A DNA stretch of 5,210 nucleotides from an uncultured Pseudomonadota bacterium (GCA_947165555.1 CAMVAR010000057.1:1-5210), one strand, 5' to 3'; positions 1 through 4,707 are shown, numbered from the stretch's first letter. Notes: generated by a model not told the origin, from the letters alone. Program-made: numbers and translations.

Positions 1-474
1 ATTGACACCAGATTGCCGACACCGTTGCGTGGATGGAACGATGTTGTAATATTGGCGTCTATTGTCCAACGCGAAACATCGCGTCTGTCGGAAATGCCCA
101 TAGTGGCCAGCGTGTATTTAAATCGATTGCGGCGTGGAATGCGGCTTCAGGCGGACCCGACCGTTGTTTATGCAATTACAGATGGATATGGTGATATGCG
201 TGGGGCGCCATTATTGCGAAGTCATTTATCGGTAGAAAGTCCGTACAATACATATAAAAATTTTGGATTGCCGCCGGCACCAATTGCAAATGTTGGAATA
301 CATGCGATTCGTGCGGTTTTGGAACCGGCCGATACAAACTATTTATATTTTGTGGCCGATGGGCGTGGTGGACATAATTTTGCAACCAATTATGAAGAGC
401 ATTTGAAAAACCAGTATGACTGGCGCGAAATAAAAAAATTAAAAAAATCCGGTGTCGATTCTGTAAATTATTAA
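1..474 (+). CDS. mltG: MltG endolytic murein transglycosylase, C-terminal part (5' end outside window)
   Basis: This is the C-terminal 157 residues of MltG (YceG-like family), an inner-membrane lytic transglycosylase. It cleaves nascent glycan strands and is thought to set glycan length by terminating polymerisation. The reading frame is open from the first base, so the true start lies upstream; the TTG at 13 is only an internal codon. Family signatures read directly: ASIVQRET, whose Glu (fragment residue 25, bases 73-75) aligns with the catalytic Glu218 of E. coli MltG; RGMRLQADPTVVY; YNTY (residues 82-85) followed by GLPPAPIANVG; and YFVADGRGGHNF (residues 116-127). The C-terminus is slightly basic and ends as in the family, so the 3' end looks intact. 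No gene follows closely on the same strand: the next start is 249 bp away with its own promoter region, so mltG probably ends its transcription unit here. No clear intrinsic terminator follows, only the weak AT-rich inverted repeat just after the stop. Confidence 0.96.
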   Translation: MDTRLPTPLRGWNDVVILASIVQRETSRLSEMPIVASVYLNRLRRGMRLQADPTVVYAITDGYGDMRGAPLLRSHLSVESPYNTYKNFGLPPAPIANVGIHAIRAVLEPADTNYLYFVADGRGGHNFATNYEEHLKNQYDWREIKKLKKSGVDSVNY

Positions 475-631
475 AATTTTTAATGAAATGTTGTTCCAAA
501 CGATTCATTGTGAATTTGTTTATAGTTGCCGGATTTATGCGTTGTTGTGGTTGTTAAGAATGTTTTCCGAATCGGGATAAGACTTTTAGCCTTATAACAT
601 ATTTTTGGTGATTTTGCAAAAATCTTTTTTC

Positions 632-660
632 TTGAAAACATTCCCAAAGCATAGAAAAAT
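632..660 (+). promoter_or_regulatory. Promoter region of first beta-barrel gene (shared block)
   Basis: TTGAAA at 632-637 is a good -35 box. AAAAAT at 655-660 is a passable -10 (four of six) at 17-bp spacing. The -35 lies inside a block (625-647) that recurs exactly upstream of the second barrel gene. That conservation, more than the -10 match, is the evidence that this is the control region. The leader between it and the ATG contains a small hairpin (GAACA/TGTTC, about 674-691). Confidence 0.5.
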
Positions 661-722
661 TATATGTGTAAACGAACAGGTTTTCTTGTTCCACATCATA
701 ACCCAAAAGGAAAGGATAAAAC

Positions 723-1490
723 ATGAAGAAAATTGCATTGACGTCTTTGTTGGCGGTTGTGGCGGTGTCTGGGGCGCACGCGGCAAATGTTATTGATGGT
801 AATCCATTGTATCGCCCGACCAAGGGGCATTTCTATAGCGAAACCGCGTTGTTGTCGCATTCGGAAAATGCCGATACGTGGGCATTGGGTGAAGAGTTTG
901 GATACGGTATCACAGACAGATTGTCGGTAAATGTAAAAACCGATGTTGTTGAGTATGATTCTTTTGATGGAATGGCGTGGGACGATTTTGAAATTGGTCT
1001 GAACTATCGTGTGTTGTCGCATGGGGCATGGCGCGCCGATGTTTATGGGGCTTATGCGTTGGCGCCGGTTTGGGGTGACCACGAATCATTTTTGGATGCC
1101 GATGTGACAGGCTATACATGGTTGGCCGGTATCCGTGGTGGATATCAGACATATTTGTGGACCGTTGCCGGACATTTTGAATTTGCGTATGCCGGTTCCG
1201 AATCTTTTAACTGGGGGGACGAAGGTGCGCATCGTTTATCAATGGGAATTGATGGACAATATGTATTGTGCAATCATTTGAATTTGGTTGCCGGCCTTGA
1301 ATATTCGGCCCTGACCGATGAATGGGCGAAAAATTCTGGTACCTGGATTGGAACATTCGGTGTTAATTATAACATCGATGCGACGAAGTATGTTGGTGCA
1401 TTTGTCAATGGCGGATTTACACATGAATCTGGTGATTGGGAATGGGCCGATGGTATCGGTTTTGGCGTCAAATTCGGAATTGATTTTTAA
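723..1490 (+). CDS. Outer-membrane beta-barrel protein, paralogue 1
   Basis: A 255-residue exported protein, predicted to form an outer-membrane beta-barrel. Residues 1-20 are a Sec signal peptide (basic MKK, hydrophobic core, AHA before the cleavage point). The mature part is Trp/Tyr/Gly/Asp-rich with alternating hydrophobic residues and short turns (for example FGYGITDRLSVNVK at 59-72 and FGVNYNIDATKYVGAFVN at 212-229). It ends in Phe after KFGID, the C-terminal aromatic expected of substrates of the BAM assembly machine. The start at 723 is supported by AGGA at 713-716, six bases before ATG. It is collinear with the next gene for the first ~166 residues without gaps, and 37 of the first 40 residues are identical. 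A terminator directly follows the stop, so this is probably a monocistron. The substrate is unknown. Porin-like, OmpW-like or a structural barrel all remain possible; the beta-barrel call itself is fairly secure. Confidence 0.85.
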   Translation: MKKIALTSLLAVVAVSGAHAANVIDGNPLYRPTKGHFYSETALLSHSENADTWALGEEFGYGITDRLSVNVKTDVVEYDSFDGMAWDDFEIGLNYRVLSHGAWRADVYGAYALAPVWGDHESFLDADVTGYTWLAGIRGGYQTYLWTVAGHFEFAYAGSESFNWGDEGAHRLSMGIDGQYVLCNHLNLVAGLEYSALTDEWAKNSGTWIGTFGVNYNIDATKYVGAFVNGGFTHESGDWEWADGIGFGVKFGIDF

Positions 1491-1491
1491 T

Positions 1492-1517
1492 AAAAAACGG
1501 GCATTTGCCCGTTTTTT
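1492..1517 (+). terminator. Intrinsic terminator after first barrel gene
   Basis: CGGGC (1498-1502), loop ATTT, GCCCG (1507-1511), flanked by six A and followed by six T, giving a perfect inverted repeat. It starts two bases after the TAA. It separates the two barrel genes into independent units, and the A/T flanks would let it work in both directions. Confidence 0.88.
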
Positions 1518-1560
1518 AAGAAAAAAAATAGAAAAATCTGTGTTTTTTATTATTTTTTTC

Positions 1561-1590
1561 TTGAAAACATTCCCAATTATGGGATAAAAT
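1561..1590 (+). promoter_or_regulatory. Promoter of second barrel gene
   Basis: -35 TTGAAA (1561-1566), 18-bp spacer, -10 TAAAAT (1585-1590), each one base from consensus. The -35 sits in the block shared with the first barrel gene. The transcript leader carries a small hairpin, AACTAG (1597-1602) with CTAGTT (1616-1621), before the ribosome binding site. Confidence 0.65.
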
Positions 1591-1652
1591 ACAAGTAACT
1601 AGGATATAAAACTTTCTAGTTTTAACTAACAACCTTATGGAAAGGATAAAGT

Positions 1653-2441
1653 ATGAAAAAAATTGCATTGACATCTTTGTTGGCGGTTGTTGCTGTATCT
1701 GGGGCACATGCTGCGAACACGTTGGATGGTAATCCGTTGTATCGTCCGGCCAAGGGCCATTTTTATAGCGAAACGGCGTTGTCGTCACATTCGATGGATA
1801 CTAATACTGTTGAATTGGGCGAAACCTTTGGTTATGGTATTACCGACCGTTTGGCGGTGAAATTGTCGACATCTGTGGCCGAAAATAACTGGTTCGATGG
1901 TGCCGAATGGGATGATGTTACGGTTGGTGTTGACTATCGTATCATCGGTGAAGGTGCATGGAAATTGGATGTTTATGGCGAATATGGGGTTGGGCCGATG
2001 TGGGCCGACCACGGTTCGTTCTTGGACAAAGAAGACACAGTTTATGGTTGGGTTGCCGGGGTTCGCGGTGGTTATGTAACCGAAGATTGGACATTGGCGG
2101 CACATGCGTCGTTCTTGTATCTGAATACCGAATCGTTCAACTGGGGTGATGATGACCCGATGTGGGCGAACCATGTTTTGAATTTGGGTATTGCGGGTCA
2201 CTGGACCATGAGCGATACGTGGAGCCTGATTGCATCTGCAGACTATAACAAGGTTTTAGACCACTTTAACGAAGCAGGTAACGAAGGCTGGTGGGATTTG
2301 TCCGTTGGCGTAAACTATAACATTGATGATACAAAGTATGTTGGCGCGTTTGTTAACAGAACTGTTGACCATGTTGCCGCCGGCGAATGGAATTTCGCGG
2401 ATGGTTTTGGCTTTGGTCTGAAATTTGGTATTGATTTCTAG
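1653..2441 (+). CDS. Outer-membrane beta-barrel protein, paralogue 2
   Basis: A 262-residue exported protein, paralogous to its left neighbour. It has the same 20-residue signal peptide (cleavage after AHA), the same GNPLYRP and KGHFYSETAL segments (26-43), FGYGITDRL (59-67), ESFNWGD (160-166), GVNYNID and TKYVGAFVN (219-235), and the terminal KFGIDF with a final Phe, all typical of a BAM-assembled outer-membrane barrel. The length difference from paralogue 1 lies in the C-terminal third, around residues 167-215, which probably form a surface loop. Start: AGGA at 1643-1646 is six bases before ATG, exactly as in paralogue 1. The DNA of the conserved 5' region differs at many third codon positions although the protein hardly changes, so the duplication is not recent and the N-terminus is under selection. 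Transport substrate and function are unknown. Confidence 0.86.
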   Translation: MKKIALTSLLAVVAVSGAHAANTLDGNPLYRPAKGHFYSETALSSHSMDTNTVELGETFGYGITDRLAVKLSTSVAENNWFDGAEWDDVTVGVDYRIIGEGAWKLDVYGEYGVGPMWADHGSFLDKEDTVYGWVAGVRGGYVTEDWTLAAHASFLYLNTESFNWGDDDPMWANHVLNLGIAGHWTMSDTWSLIASADYNKVLDHFNEAGNEGWWDLSVGVNYNIDDTKYVGAFVNRTVDHVAAGEWNFADGFGFGLKFGIDF

Positions 2442-2448
2442 ATTTGTG

Positions 2449-2494
2449 TCAAATACAAAAACGCCGCCCGATTGGGCGGTGTTTTTGTATTTGA
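2449..2494. terminator. Bidirectional intrinsic terminator between convergent genes
   Basis: A 21-bp stem (2449-2469 with 2474-2494) closed by loop GATT. All pairs are Watson-Crick except one G-U in the plus transcript. The GC core CCGCCC/GGGCGG is flanked by A/T-rich arms that supply U-tracts in either direction. It lies 7 bp past the plus-strand barrel stop and 18 bp from the minus-strand stop, so it can end both units. Confidence 0.92.
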
Positions 2495-2512
2495 TGAAAT
2501 GGTAAATGTGTT

Positions 2513-3301
2513 TTATTCTGCGTCTGTGTTGCATGTGCATTTGACTGCCTGTATGTTTGGCATGGCATAATTTATTAGAAAACGCCATATGTCTTCTGGG
2601 GATTCACATGGTTTTTGATTTGTTTCTTGGATGAGCCGGGTCAGTTCTTGACTAAAAGTTTGGTCATTTACAAAAAAGTCTGTGAGCACAGTGTTAATAT
2701 CCGTGCTGTTGTTCGTAATTATTATATTCTCGCCTTGGCCGGCAAGGCACGCGACCTTTAATTTTTGCAGAATCTGTTGAGCATTCGGTTGTTCGGATGA
2801 TATTAGTATGTGCGTATCGCACATTTCGCCGCTCTCTGTTTTGGGTATAAAGTCTTGTTCTTGTGCCTTTGTTAAGGCATCTAATATATCTTTTTTGAAT
2901 TGTGACAGTTCTTCGGCTGTTATAAGTTGGTCAATCGGTGTGCATTCTGTTGGGGTTTGCTCTTCGTGTGGTGTGTTTTTGGCCTTGGACATTTTTTCGT
3001 TTGCGGTTTGGGCGCGCAATTGCTGTTTTTCTAATTCGTGTTGTGCGTATTGTATTTTATTGTCGATTTCTTTGTTTTTGTTGGCCAATGCGATGTTGCC
3101 CATGACGCCGGCCGCGGTCAGTCCCAATGTTGATACGCCCGCGATTTTGAATCCGTTAACTTTTTTTGCGCATTGTTCCAGTGTGTACATTTTTTCGCGT
3201 TTTTGTGCGGTTAATTGACGAATAAGTTGGGCGTCGCTGATTCCAAATGTGGCCCCGGTATATAATGCCAGGCATCCAAATACAATGATATTGGTTTTCA
3301 T
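2513..3301 (-). CDS. Exported protein of unknown function, coiled coil plus Cys-rich C-terminal domain
   Basis: 262 residues; family not recognised. A hydrophobic N-terminus (about 1-20) looks like a signal peptide. Cys44 is followed by a Gly/Ala-rich hydrophobic helix (about 51-72, with spaced glycines), then a strongly helical charged segment (74-107, coiled-coil-like). A Pro/Thr/Glu linker (108-124) precedes a mixed domain (125-262) with further Cys at 161, 185, 232, 255 and 257. Several cysteines in an apparently exported protein suggest disulfides (inference). The ATG (minus strand, 3301) overlaps the upstream TGA as ATGA, so translation is probably coupled. Its order Cys, hydrophobic helix, K/N-rich turn, coiled coil matches the upstream gene product, so the two may be distant paralogues or partners. 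No catalytic motif is visible. The gene ends opposite the shared bidirectional terminator. Confidence 0.82.
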   Translation of the reverse strand: MKTNIIVFGCLALYTGATFGISDAQLIRQLTAQKREKMYTLEQCAKKVNGFKIAGVSTLGLTAAGVMGNIALANKNKEIDNKIQYAQHELEKQQLRAQTANEKMSKAKNTPHEEQTPTECTPIDQLITAEELSQFKKDILDALTKAQEQDFIPKTESGEMCDTHILISSEQPNAQQILQKLKVACLAGQGENIIITNNSTDINTVLTDFFVNDQTFSQELTRLIQETNQKPCESPEDIWRFLINYAMPNIQAVKCTCNTDAE

Positions 3302-3699
3302 TTGTTTTCCTTTTCCTTGGCTTTTAGTTGTTCATTTGCCTTGTTTGCGGCCTGGGTTGCGTCGTTAACCTGGGTTGTTAGGTTTTGTAATTCTGATTTT
3401 TTATTGGACAATTTGCTTGCCTGGGATATGGCGGCGACACCGGTTCCTATGGTCCCGATACTTCCTATGACCGTTGCAGCAATCCAGGTGCGGCGTTGCG
3501 ATTCGCATTTTGCAATGTCTGCATCGATTGTTGCGATGTCGTTGCGCAGAATTTGAATTATTTCCATATTGCTAAGATTTTCTGGATTGTTGATATTTTG
3601 GGTATTGTCGGTTGGGGTGGGGGATTTCTTTTTTATTGTTACACCGGATACGTTGCATGTTGTGGTGCATATAATCAATATCGTTAATAATTTTTTCAT
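3298..3699 (-). CDS. Small exported/membrane-anchored coiled-coil protein of unknown function
   Basis: 133 residues; family not recognised. Residues 1-19 form a signal-peptide-like N-terminus (MKKLLTILIICTTTC). There is no good lipobox, since the residues before each Cys are Ile or Thr rather than Gly/Ala/Ser. A Thr/Pro/Asn-rich stretch (24-44) leads to a helical segment with Cys65, a hydrophobic helix rich in small residues (about 71-93, containing GSIGTIGTG), then a Lys/Glu/Gln/Ala coiled coil to the end (96-133). Start: AGGTGA (plus 3707-3712) lies seven bases before the ATG. It is first in a two-gene unit whose second start overlaps its stop (ATGA). No promoter fits in the 30 bp between this start and the upstream terminator, so transcription probably comes through the structured RNA from about 3957. 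A role in an envelope complex is only a guess from topology. Confidence 0.8.
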   Translation of the reverse strand: MKKLLTILIICTTTCNVSGVTIKKKSPTPTDNTQNINNPENLSNMEIIQILRNDIATIDADIAKCESQRRTWIAATVIGSIGTIGTGVAAISQASKLSNKKSELQNLTTQVNDATQAANKANEQLKAKEKENK

Positions 3700-3716
3700 A
3701 TTTGTTTCACCTATTT

Positions 3717-3749
3717 AAAAAAATAAATGCCGTCAATGAATATTGACGG
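3717..3749 (-). terminator. Intrinsic terminator ending the structured RNA
   Basis: On the minus strand: CCGTCAAT (3749-3742), loop ATTC, ATTGACGG (3737-3730), then CATTTA and seven T (3723-3717). The 8-bp stem is perfect. It lies only about 5 bp before the AGGTGA ribosome binding site of the next gene. It would therefore act either as the 3' end of a free RNA or as an attenuator in that gene's leader. Confidence 0.75.
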
Positions 3750-3957
3750 TCGGGGTGTTAGCAAATCACACAAAAGAATGACCCTGTTGAACTTTGGAAA
3801 ATCCTGTTATATACTTCAACAGCACCCCGACAAGTATTCGTCGGGGAATACAATAAATGGACGCATTCGCGTCCGACACGCGCAAAAATGCGCATCGTCG
3901 CTTTTGTGTGGGACTGCTAAGCCCCCGGGTATCAGATATTCATCTATTAACCCTGGC
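3717..3957 (-). ncRNA. Candidate structured RNA: free sRNA or leader/attenuator of the minus-strand gene pair
   Basis: About 240 nt with a fold supported by many perfect inverted repeats. Long-range helix P1: GGGG (within 3926-3922) with CCCC (3755-3752), TTAGCA (3920-3915) with TGCTAA (3763-3758), and CACACAAAAG (3910-3901) with CTTTTGTGTG (3776-3767), roughly 20 bp with small internal loops. Enclosed hairpins: GCGCA/TGCGC (3893-3880, extended by GTCG/CGAC outside); GGACGC/GCGTCC with a GAAT loop (3874-3859); CCCCGAC/GTCGGGG (3846-3825); CTGTTGAA/TTCAACAG (3822-3784). A 5' hairpin with GGGT/ACCC ends and a GAAT loop (3953-3927) precedes P1. The minus strand is preferred because a promoter precedes it and a terminator with a T-tract ends it. 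I saw no signatures of RNase P RNA, tmRNA, SRP RNA or the common riboswitches; the multibranched shape is unlike rod-shaped 6S RNA. The class is unknown. Confidence 0.68.
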
Positions 3958-3961
3958 ACTT

Positions 3962-3990
3962 ATTTTATCAAAAATATTGTTTTTATGCAA
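3962..3990 (-). promoter_or_regulatory. Extended -10 promoter of the structured RNA
   Basis: On the minus strand: TTGCAT (3990-3985), 17-bp spacer, TAAAAT (3967-3962) preceded by TGA to give an extended -10 (TGnTAAAAT). The -35 is weak (three of six). Initiation is expected near 3957-3954, just before the first hairpin arm. It is the only convincing minus-strand promoter I find upstream of the two-gene unit. Confidence 0.6.
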
Positions 3991-4041
3991 AATAAAATTA
4001 AAAGAATATGGCGCATATTTGTAAAATGTTTCAATTTACGC

Positions 4042-4069
4042 TTGATTTTGTTATAATTTAATATATAAT
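4042..4069 (+). promoter_or_regulatory. tRNA-Gly/tRNA-Tyr promoter
   Basis: -35 TTGATT (4042-4047), 16-bp spacer, perfect -10 TATAAT (4064-4069); a second TATAAT lies at 4052-4057. The bases after the -10 (CGTCGTGCC) are GC-rich, the discriminator type associated with stringently controlled stable-RNA promoters. The expected start is about 14 bp before the tRNA-Gly 5' end. It is divergent from the structured-RNA promoter. Confidence 0.7.
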
Positions 4070-4089
4070 CGTCGTGCCTTAGATTTGTT

Positions 4090-4164
4090 GCGGGCATAGT
4101 ACAAAGGCTAGTATGCAAGCCTTCCAAGCTTGAAATGCGGGTTCGATTCCCGCTGCCCGCACCA
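4090..4164 (+). tRNA. tRNA-Gly (anticodon TCC), CCA encoded
   Basis: A full cloverleaf can be read: acceptor GCGGGCA (4090-4096) with TGCCCGC (4154-4160), anticodon stem CAAGC/GCTTG (4116-4120 with 4128-4132) around loop CTTCCAA with anticodon TCC at 4123-4125, T-arm GCGGG-TTCGATT-CCCGC, discriminator A and encoded CCA (4162-4164). The sequence is close to E. coli tRNA-Gly(UCC). It reads GGN codons ending in A or G. It is probably co-transcribed with the tRNA-Tyr 64 bp downstream; the same two isoacceptors are neighbours in the E. coli thrU-tyrU-glyT-thrT operon, in the opposite order. Confidence 0.97.
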
Positions 4165-4218
4165 CACTTCGCCAAAGGCTTCGTGTGGCGGGCCACAAGT
4201 TTTATCACCGTGGCGAAG
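4162..4218 (+). other. Hairpin-forming spacer between the two tRNAs
   Basis: Two overlapping pairings are possible. CCACAC (4162-4167) pairs with GTGTGG (4183-4188) around an inner GCC-AAA-GGC hairpin. Alternatively CTTCGCCA (4167-4174) pairs with TGGCGAAG (4211-4218). There is no U-tract, so it is not a terminator. It is more likely a processing spacer in the precursor; the first fold would tie up the CCA end of tRNA-Gly. Confidence 0.4.
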
Positions 4219-4228
4219 CGTAAGTTCT

Positions 4229-4315
4229 GGGCGTGCGCCGGAGTTGGAGAGCCGGGGCAGACTGTAAATCTGTTGGCTTAAGCCTGAGGTGGTTCGAATC
4301 CACCCACTCCCACCA
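4229..4315 (+). tRNA. tRNA-Tyr (anticodon GTA), class II, CCA encoded, with acceptor-stem mismatch
   Basis: 87 nt. Anticodon stem GCAGA/TCTGT encloses loop CTGTAAA with anticodon GTA. The long variable arm folds as GGCTTAAGCC. The T-arm is GGTGG-TTCGAAT-CCACC (4288-4304), followed by CACTCCC (4305-4311), discriminator A and CCA (4313-4315). The D-stem is CCGG/CCGG. The 5' acceptor strand is GGGCGTG (4229-4235), which leaves a C4-U69 mismatch with CACTCCC. Position 8, nearly always U, is C (4236). The gene is clearly tRNA-Tyr, but these two changes are unusual and raise some doubt about full function. It is decoded by TyrRS through the anticodon and class II shape. Confidence 0.92.
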
Positions 4316-4318
4316 AAA
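4300..4318 (+). repeat. Direct repeat copy 1 (3' end of tRNA-Tyr)
   Basis: CCACCCACTCCCACCAAAA covers the 3' T-stem strand, the 3' acceptor strand, the CCA and three trailing A. It recurs exactly at 4483-4501. Tyrosine recombinases of integrative elements commonly use this part of a tRNA as the crossover site. Confidence 0.8.
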
Positions 4319-4352
4319 ACACAAACCACCCGAATGGGTGGTTTTTGTTTTT
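4315..4352 (+). terminator. Terminator after tRNA-Tyr
   Basis: AAACCACCC (4323-4331), loop GAAT, GGGTGGTTT (4336-4344). The pairing extends with one mismatch to a 17-bp stem (4315-4331 with 4336-4352), and T-rich sequence follows. It ends the tRNA transcript, and its A/T flanks make it potentially bidirectional. Confidence 0.88.
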
Positions 4353-4482
4353 GGCTATGGGATGGGTGGATCGGTGCGAATGCAAAGCATGCAGCACCAA
4401 TACGAGAATACACAATTAAGAAAATTTTAAAAAATCGAAGTGTACGAGATTTTTTTGATTTTATTTATTGTGTATCGAGGCA
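4353..4482. other. Gene-free, hairpin-rich segment between the tRNA-end repeats
   Basis: No credible gene. It holds a hairpin GGTGC (4373-4377) with GCACC (4394-4398) around an inner ATGC-AAA-GCAT; a hairpin AAAAAATC (4429-4436) with GATTTTTT (4448-4455); and a 9-bp outer inverted repeat ATACACAAT (4408-4416) with ATTGTGTAT (4467-4475) enclosing the latter. No integrase or other gene fits here. It could be a remnant of a small integrated element, a small RNA, or the decayed body of a duplicated tRNA. Confidence 0.45.
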
Positions 4483-4501
4483 CCACCCACTCCCACCAAA
4501 A
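4483..4501 (+). repeat. Direct repeat copy 2 (displaced tRNA-Tyr 3' end)
   Basis: An exact copy of 4300-4318, again followed closely by a terminator. Just upstream, TCGA (4474-4477 region) before the CCACC loosely resembles the T-loop of tRNA-Tyr, but no matching 5' T-stem, anticodon arm or 5' acceptor strand can be found. It is therefore not a tRNA gene. It could be an att site copy or the last trace of a second tRNA-Tyr. Confidence 0.75.
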
Positions 4502-4506
4502 GATAC

Positions 4507-4535
4507 ACCGCACTTTTGAAGTGCGGTTTTTCTTT
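4507..4535 (+). terminator. Intrinsic terminator after displaced tRNA-end copy
   Basis: ACCGCACTT (4507-4515), loop TTG, AAGTGCGGT (4519-4527), then TTTTCTTT. The 9-bp stem is perfect. Its place right behind the second CCA copy suggests it was once a tRNA terminator. Confidence 0.85.
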
Positions 4536-4659
4536 GGATTTCTAATATTTTCACGAGTTCGAAGAAAGCGTATCTAGAAAACACTAATTTTTATCAACCT
4601 TCGAACAGCCCAGATTTCCAAGGGATTGCTCCGTTCGAATCCACTGAGGCGATTTTCGA
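4536..4659. other. Intergenic stretch without a recognisable gene
   Basis: AT-rich sequence between the terminator and the next promoter. It contains an 8-bp inverted repeat, GTTCGAAG (4557-4564) with CTTCGAAC (4599-4606), built on the palindrome TTCGAA. A third TTCGAA lies near 4634, inside a weak GGATT/AATCC hairpin. Nothing here supports a tRNA or a coding sequence. Confidence 0.4.
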
Positions 4660-4688
4660 TTAAAATATAAACAAGATTATGATATAAT
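4660..4688 (+). promoter_or_regulatory. Promoter of the right-edge gene
   Basis: Perfect -10 TATAAT (4683-4688) with an upstream TGA making an extended -10. The -35 TTAAAA (4660-4665, four of six) is at 17-bp spacing. The expected start is near 4695, so the leader is very short: initiation falls at or inside the ribosome binding region, about 13 nt before the ATG. Confidence 0.65.
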
Positions 4689-4707
4689 TCATGCAAAGGA
4701 ATTTAAT

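Noticed and set aside
696..1082. Minus-strand frames opposite mltG and the barrel genes (also 176-508, 910-1152, 1785-2201, 2256-2588)
   Set aside because: Compositionally odd (His/Arg/Ile/Pro-rich) antisense shadows of well-supported plus-strand genes.
2808..3687. Plus-strand frames opposite the two minus-strand genes (2808-3218, 3302-3556, 3496-3687)
   Set aside because: They are antisense shadows without ribosome binding sites. The minus frames have signal peptides, good ribosome binding sites and ATGA coupling.
3758..3895. 45-codon minus-strand frame (ATG at 3895, stop at 3758) inside the structured RNA
   Set aside because: Its start and stop lie within helix arms, no Shine-Dalgarno precedes it, and all of it is explained by the RNA fold. 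A leader peptide cannot be fully excluded.
3717..3957. Resemblance of AGATGAAT and a CCCGG-GCTTA-like string to the 3' part of RNase P RNA
   Set aside because: The required 5' half would have to lie in the region occupied by the tRNA promoter and tRNA-Gly, the P4 and ACAGAAA motifs are absent, and the match is short.
3727..4056. 109-codon plus-strand frame across the structured RNA region
   Set aside because: It runs through terminator and hairpin arms and the opposite promoter, has no ribosome binding site, and its product has a random composition.
4108..4413. Minus-strand frames antisense to the tRNAs (also 3960-4208), with GNRTRISSLEG- and GWIRTTSGLSQQ-like products
   Set aside because: These are the well-known false proteins produced by translating the antisense of tRNA genes; no ribosome binding site or signal fits.
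4620..4660. CCGTTCGAATCC resembling a tRNA T-loop downstream of tRNA-Tyr
   Set aside because: No matching T-stem, acceptor strand, anticodon arm or CCA is present; TTCGAA is a common palindrome here.
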